DNA of 64,000 nt from an uncultured Bacteroidota bacterium (GTDB lineage Bacteria; Bacteroidota; Bacteroidia; Bacteroidales; P3), in NCBI GenBank assembly GCA_902800395.1, contig CADCEC010000007.1, positions 42,405 to 106,404 on the forward strand, read 5' to 3'. A program made the translations under genes and the position numbers. The first letter of the stretch is position 1. Each line of letters opens with the position of its first letter. Below, piece after piece: positions 61,897 to 64,000 of this stretch. Under the pieces are notes generated by a model. That model was not told the origin of the DNA, ran no database searches, and saw nothing but the letters and a program-made list of their open reading frames with translations.

Positions 61897-63683
61897 AGAA
61901 AGTAGTTGTAAACCTATATATTATATGTCTTTTAGCCGTTGCCGCCGTCGCCTGCTCGGGCCCTGAGAACGGCAACGCCCCCGTCGGCAACGACACTGTC
62001 TACACCGAAAAGGCAATACTGAATATCTACGGCAGCGACCCCCAGCGGGCGCTCACGATGATAGACTCCGGCCTCCTGGTGGGCACCCTCGACGAGGAGC
62101 AAGCCACGCTGCTGCGTGCCAGAGTCTATTGCTATTCGCCCGATGAATGGCCCCTCGATACTGTAAACCAGATGCTTGAAGGACTGCTGGAGAGCGATTT
62201 CGCTCAAAAGGACCCCGACAACCGTCAGGCTGTCCTCGACCTGCTTGTCTATGTCTCGCGCCGCCGCGGCGACAACGTCGCCTACCTGCGCTGGGCTACC
62301 GAGAAGGCCGACTTCTGCCACCAACGGGGTGAGGAGACCGAAGCCCTTCGCACCGAGGCCGAGATCGGCGCCATCCTCACCAGCATGGGGGAGGTGGAGA
62401 AGGGGCTCTCCAAGCTCGACGGCGTGATAGGCGCACTCGACAAGCAGCGCCACTTCAACGAGATGGACGCCTGCATCATCGCCCTCAAACGCAGGATTTA
62501 TGTCCTCTGCGACATCGACCGTTACGACGAGGTGATCCCCCTCGCCAAGCGTATTGTCGAGAAAATCAACGACTATCGCGAGCATCCCGATGACTATGAC
62601 GACGGTTCCTTCCGCCTGCCTTCCAACGAAGATAAACGTTTGGACTACTGCAACTTCTACACCTCCCAGGCCTACGGTTTCCTGATGATTGCCTATGGCG
62701 ACCTCGGCTCCCTCGACTCGTCAAGGTACTATCTATCCCTCTTCGAGCGCAGCGACTATTCCAAGACACTGGTAGGCAAGATGATGCTTGCCCCCGCCTA
62801 CCTCCGGCTCGGCCAATACAACAAGCTGAAGCCCCTCTACGACGAGATAGAGGCCTGCATGGGAGCCGACACCCTCAACAGCGACTACGCCCTCATCCTC
62901 CGTGGACGCGCCATCATGGCCGAGGCCGCAGGCAACTACTACGCCGCCAACAACTACGGGAAGCGTTACAACAACCTGAAGGAAACCCTTAACAAACAGC
63001 TCCTTGAGAGCCGCGCCCACGAGTATGCCGCTCGCTACCACCTGCAAGAGGAGAAGATGAAAGTGGAAAGTGAAAAGCGGAAAGTGGAAAGCGGAAGGAG
63101 GATGATTATAGGACTCACCATCTTTGCCCTGATAGCCATCGGACTCATCATACAGCTGCTCTTCCTGCGCAAGTCTATCGACCGCAAGAACAAGGTGTTG
63201 GCTGAACAGCTGGCCAACATCACCCGTAGGGGCGTACCCCCGTGTACGCCCGAAAACGACGCGTCGGGCGTACACGGGGGTACGCCCCTACCAGAACCGT
63301 CAGACATTAACGCATTCACACCGTCAGACATTAACGCGTTGTCTGACGAACAGCTCTTCGACCACCTGGCGGAGACCATCCGCGCCGAGAAGCTCTTCTT
63401 AGACAACAACTTCGGACGCGATTTCATCATGGCCCGTTTCCACCTCTCCGAGCGCCAAGTCGGTGCCGCCTTCTCCAAGGGCAGCCCGTATGCCTCCATC
63501 GCCGACTTCTCCCGCGAGCTGCGTCTCGAGTACGCCTGCCAGCTGCTCACCGAGTGCCCCGACATGAGTATCAGCGAGATAGCCGCCACCTGCGGCTACG
63601 GAAGCCCCGTCGCCTTCAACCGCGCTTTCAAAGCCAAATACGAAATCACCCCCTCCTACTACCGCGAACAGGTGAATGGTTAA
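61893..63683 (+). CDS. TPR sensor with transmembrane helix and AraC-type DNA-binding domain
   Basis: 596 residues: N-terminal lipoprotein-like signal (LLAVAAVAC, Cys21), periplasmic TPR-like helical region (about 30-385), membrane helix (about 409-426, IIGLTIFALIAIGLIIQLLFL), cytoplasmic linker, and C-terminal AraC/XylS HTH (LSERQVGAAFSKGS, MSISEIAATCGYGSPVAFNRAFKAKYEITPSYYR). Thus an external signal could gate transcription directly. Three repeat insertions are in the coding sequence: heptads KMKVESEKRKVESG before the helix, the 66-base palindrome RRGVPPCTPENDASGVHGGT after it, and a 24-base direct repeat (SDINAFTPSDINALSD). The start overlaps the toxin stop by 4 bases. Confidence 0.82.
   Translation: MKKVVVNLYIICLLAVAAVACSGPENGNAPVGNDTVYTEKAILNIYGSDPQRALTMIDSGLLVGTLDEEQATLLRARVYCYSPDEWPLDTVNQMLEGLLESDFAQKDPDNRQAVLDLLVYVSRRRGDNVAYLRWATEKADFCHQRGEETEALRTEAEIGAILTSMGEVEKGLSKLDGVIGALDKQRHFNEMDACIIALKRRIYVLCDIDRYDEVIPLAKRIVEKINDYREHPDDYDDGSFRLPSNEDKRLDYCNFYTSQAYGFLMIAYGDLGSLDSSRYYLSLFERSDYSKTLVGKMMLAPAYLRLGQYNKLKPLYDEIEACMGADTLNSDYALILRGRAIMAEAAGNYYAANNYGKRYNNLKETLNKQLLESRAHEYAARYHLQEEKMKVESEKRKVESGRRMIIGLTIFALIAIGLIIQLLFLRKSIDRKNKVLAEQLANITRRGVPPCTPENDASGVHGGTPLPEPSDINAFTPSDINALSDEQLFDHLAETIRAEKLFLDNNFGRDFIMARFHLSERQVGAAFSKGSPYASIADFSRELRLEYACQLLTECPDMSISEIAATCGYGSPVAFNRAFKAKYEITPSYYREQVNG
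63226..63291 (+). repeat. 66-base in-frame palindromic element
   Basis: Left arm (63226-63252, begins GTAGGGGCGTACC) and right arm (63265-63291, ends GGTACGCCCCTAC) are perfect 27-base inverted copies around a 12-base centre. 66 bases is 22 codons with no stop in frame. A single-arm copy is in the gene at 39149. Confidence 0.92.
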
Positions 63684-63706
63684 CGGTTAACGGTTAACGG
63701 TTAACG
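63678..63706 (+). repeat. GGTTAAC heptad array after the AraC-type gene
   Basis: Four units GGTTAAC/GGTTAACG directly after the stop region of the regulator gene. Confidence 0.9.
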
Positions 63707-63735
63707 AAAAAAAGCACGGGCACGCGCGGTCCCGT

Positions 63736-63753
63736 TGCCCATTTATGGGCAAG
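63736..63753. terminator. Hairpin TTGCCCAT / ATGGGCAA
   Basis: 8-base arms with a TT centre, ~55 bases after the regulator stop; no T-run, so terminator function is doubtful. Confidence 0.4.
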
Positions 63754-63791
63754 ACAATGGTAGCCAGCCATTTATACGCTTCACATCCTTT

Positions 63792-63818
63792 CCCGCCCCT
63801 CAACGGGGCGGGATTTTT
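63792..63818 (+). terminator. Intrinsic terminator of the toxin-antitoxin-regulator operon
   Basis: CCCGCCCC/GGGGCGGG stem, 5-base loop, then ATTTTT. The 317-base tail 63684-64000 otherwise holds repeats and a possible partial frame. Confidence 0.8.
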
Positions 63819-63891
63819 CATTTTTACCCCCCCCATGGAGTTTTCTCCCGGTTTTTAGGGATAAACATTTTGTGAAAAAACAATAAATACG

Positions 63892-64000
63892 ATGTTATTA
63901 TTTAACGACAACAGAGACAACAGAGACAACACGCTCAACACAACAAGTGTTGAGCCAGGCTGCCGCGTCAAAGCGACCCGCATGTGGCGGGGCGCAAGTT
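63892..64000 (+). other. Possible partial open frame at right edge
   Basis: An ATG at 63892 opens a frame running off the window (MLLFNDNRDNRDNTLNTTSV...). It begins with the 9-base repeat AGAGACAAC (63908-63930) and contains the inverted repeat CTCAACAC/GTGTTGAG (63934-63954). There is no promoter match and composition looks non-coding, so this may be only intergenic DNA. Confidence 0.2.

Noticed and set aside
63684-64000. rRNA or tRNA gene at the right edge
   Set aside because: No cloverleaf, TTCGA-type T-loop or conserved rRNA segment is visible.

Overview
The window is chromosomal DNA from a member of the Bacteroidota, most likely an uncultured gut- or rumen-type Bacteroidales. Evidence: promoters of the Bacteroidota form TAnnTTTG (often with TTTG/TTG about 19-21 bases upstream) instead of E. 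coli-type -35/-10 boxes; cargo proteins with type IX secretion sorting domains; an S46 dipeptidyl-peptidase; meso-DAP-type MurE; and a division/cell-wall cluster in Bacteroidota order. No rRNA, tRNA, CRISPR array, prophage or insertion sequence was seen.

Layout. 1-10058 (minus): division and cell-wall (dcw) cluster, read mraZ-rsmH-ftsL-ftsI-murE-mraY-[MurD remnant]-ftsW-murG, with murG running off the left edge. 10503-19213 (plus): a very large type IX-secreted protein with two IgGFc-binding-like repeats, an S46 peptidase, and an in-frame fusion of sigma-54 (RpoN) with a signal peptide plus M23 endopeptidase. 19229-23323: ribH, fmt, HU, gpsA, an acyltransferase. 23326-25789 (minus): RecD-like helicase, secG, small TPR-like protein. 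26009-31618 (plus): rpmH, rlmD, a T9SS cargo protein, apbE, yicC. 31680-34463 (minus): another T9SS cargo protein. 34918-40330 (plus): TPR lipoprotein, two LolA/DUF4292-like envelope proteins, tadA, nucleotidyltransferase, methyltransferase-like protein. 40535-43487: rplM-rpsI-rpsB-tsf. 43559-53026: calycin-like lipoprotein (minus), then mrdA-rodA-clpX-sirtuin-membrane protein-Ig-like lipoprotein-flippase. 53023-60732: M48 protease with a barrel-like C-terminus, secreted protein, outer-membrane barrel protein, B12-dependent ribonucleotide reductase. 61289-63683: toxin-antitoxin pair translationally coupled to a membrane-spanning AraC-type regulator.

Functionally the window is dominated by envelope biology: lipid II synthesis (MurE, MraY, MurG), septal synthesis (FtsW/FtsI/FtsL), elongation synthesis (RodA/PBP2), lipoproteins, peptidases and T9SS exports, interleaved with translation genes.

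The most unusual signal is not a gene. The window is seeded with more than thirty short degenerate tandem-repeat arrays, most with a strict 7-base period (others 8, 9, 10 or 11). They fill nearly every gene junction of the dcw cluster, and they also sit in frame inside conserved genes (murE, rsmH twice, clpX, nrdJ, the flippase three times, an AraC regulator) and form the hydrophobic core of two signal peptides. A second element, a 66-base near-perfect palindrome, is inserted in frame in the AraC-type regulator, with half a copy in the methyltransferase gene. The other leading oddities are the decayed MurD in the dcw cluster and the RpoN-M23 fusion. Coordinates and periods were read by eye; no searches were run.
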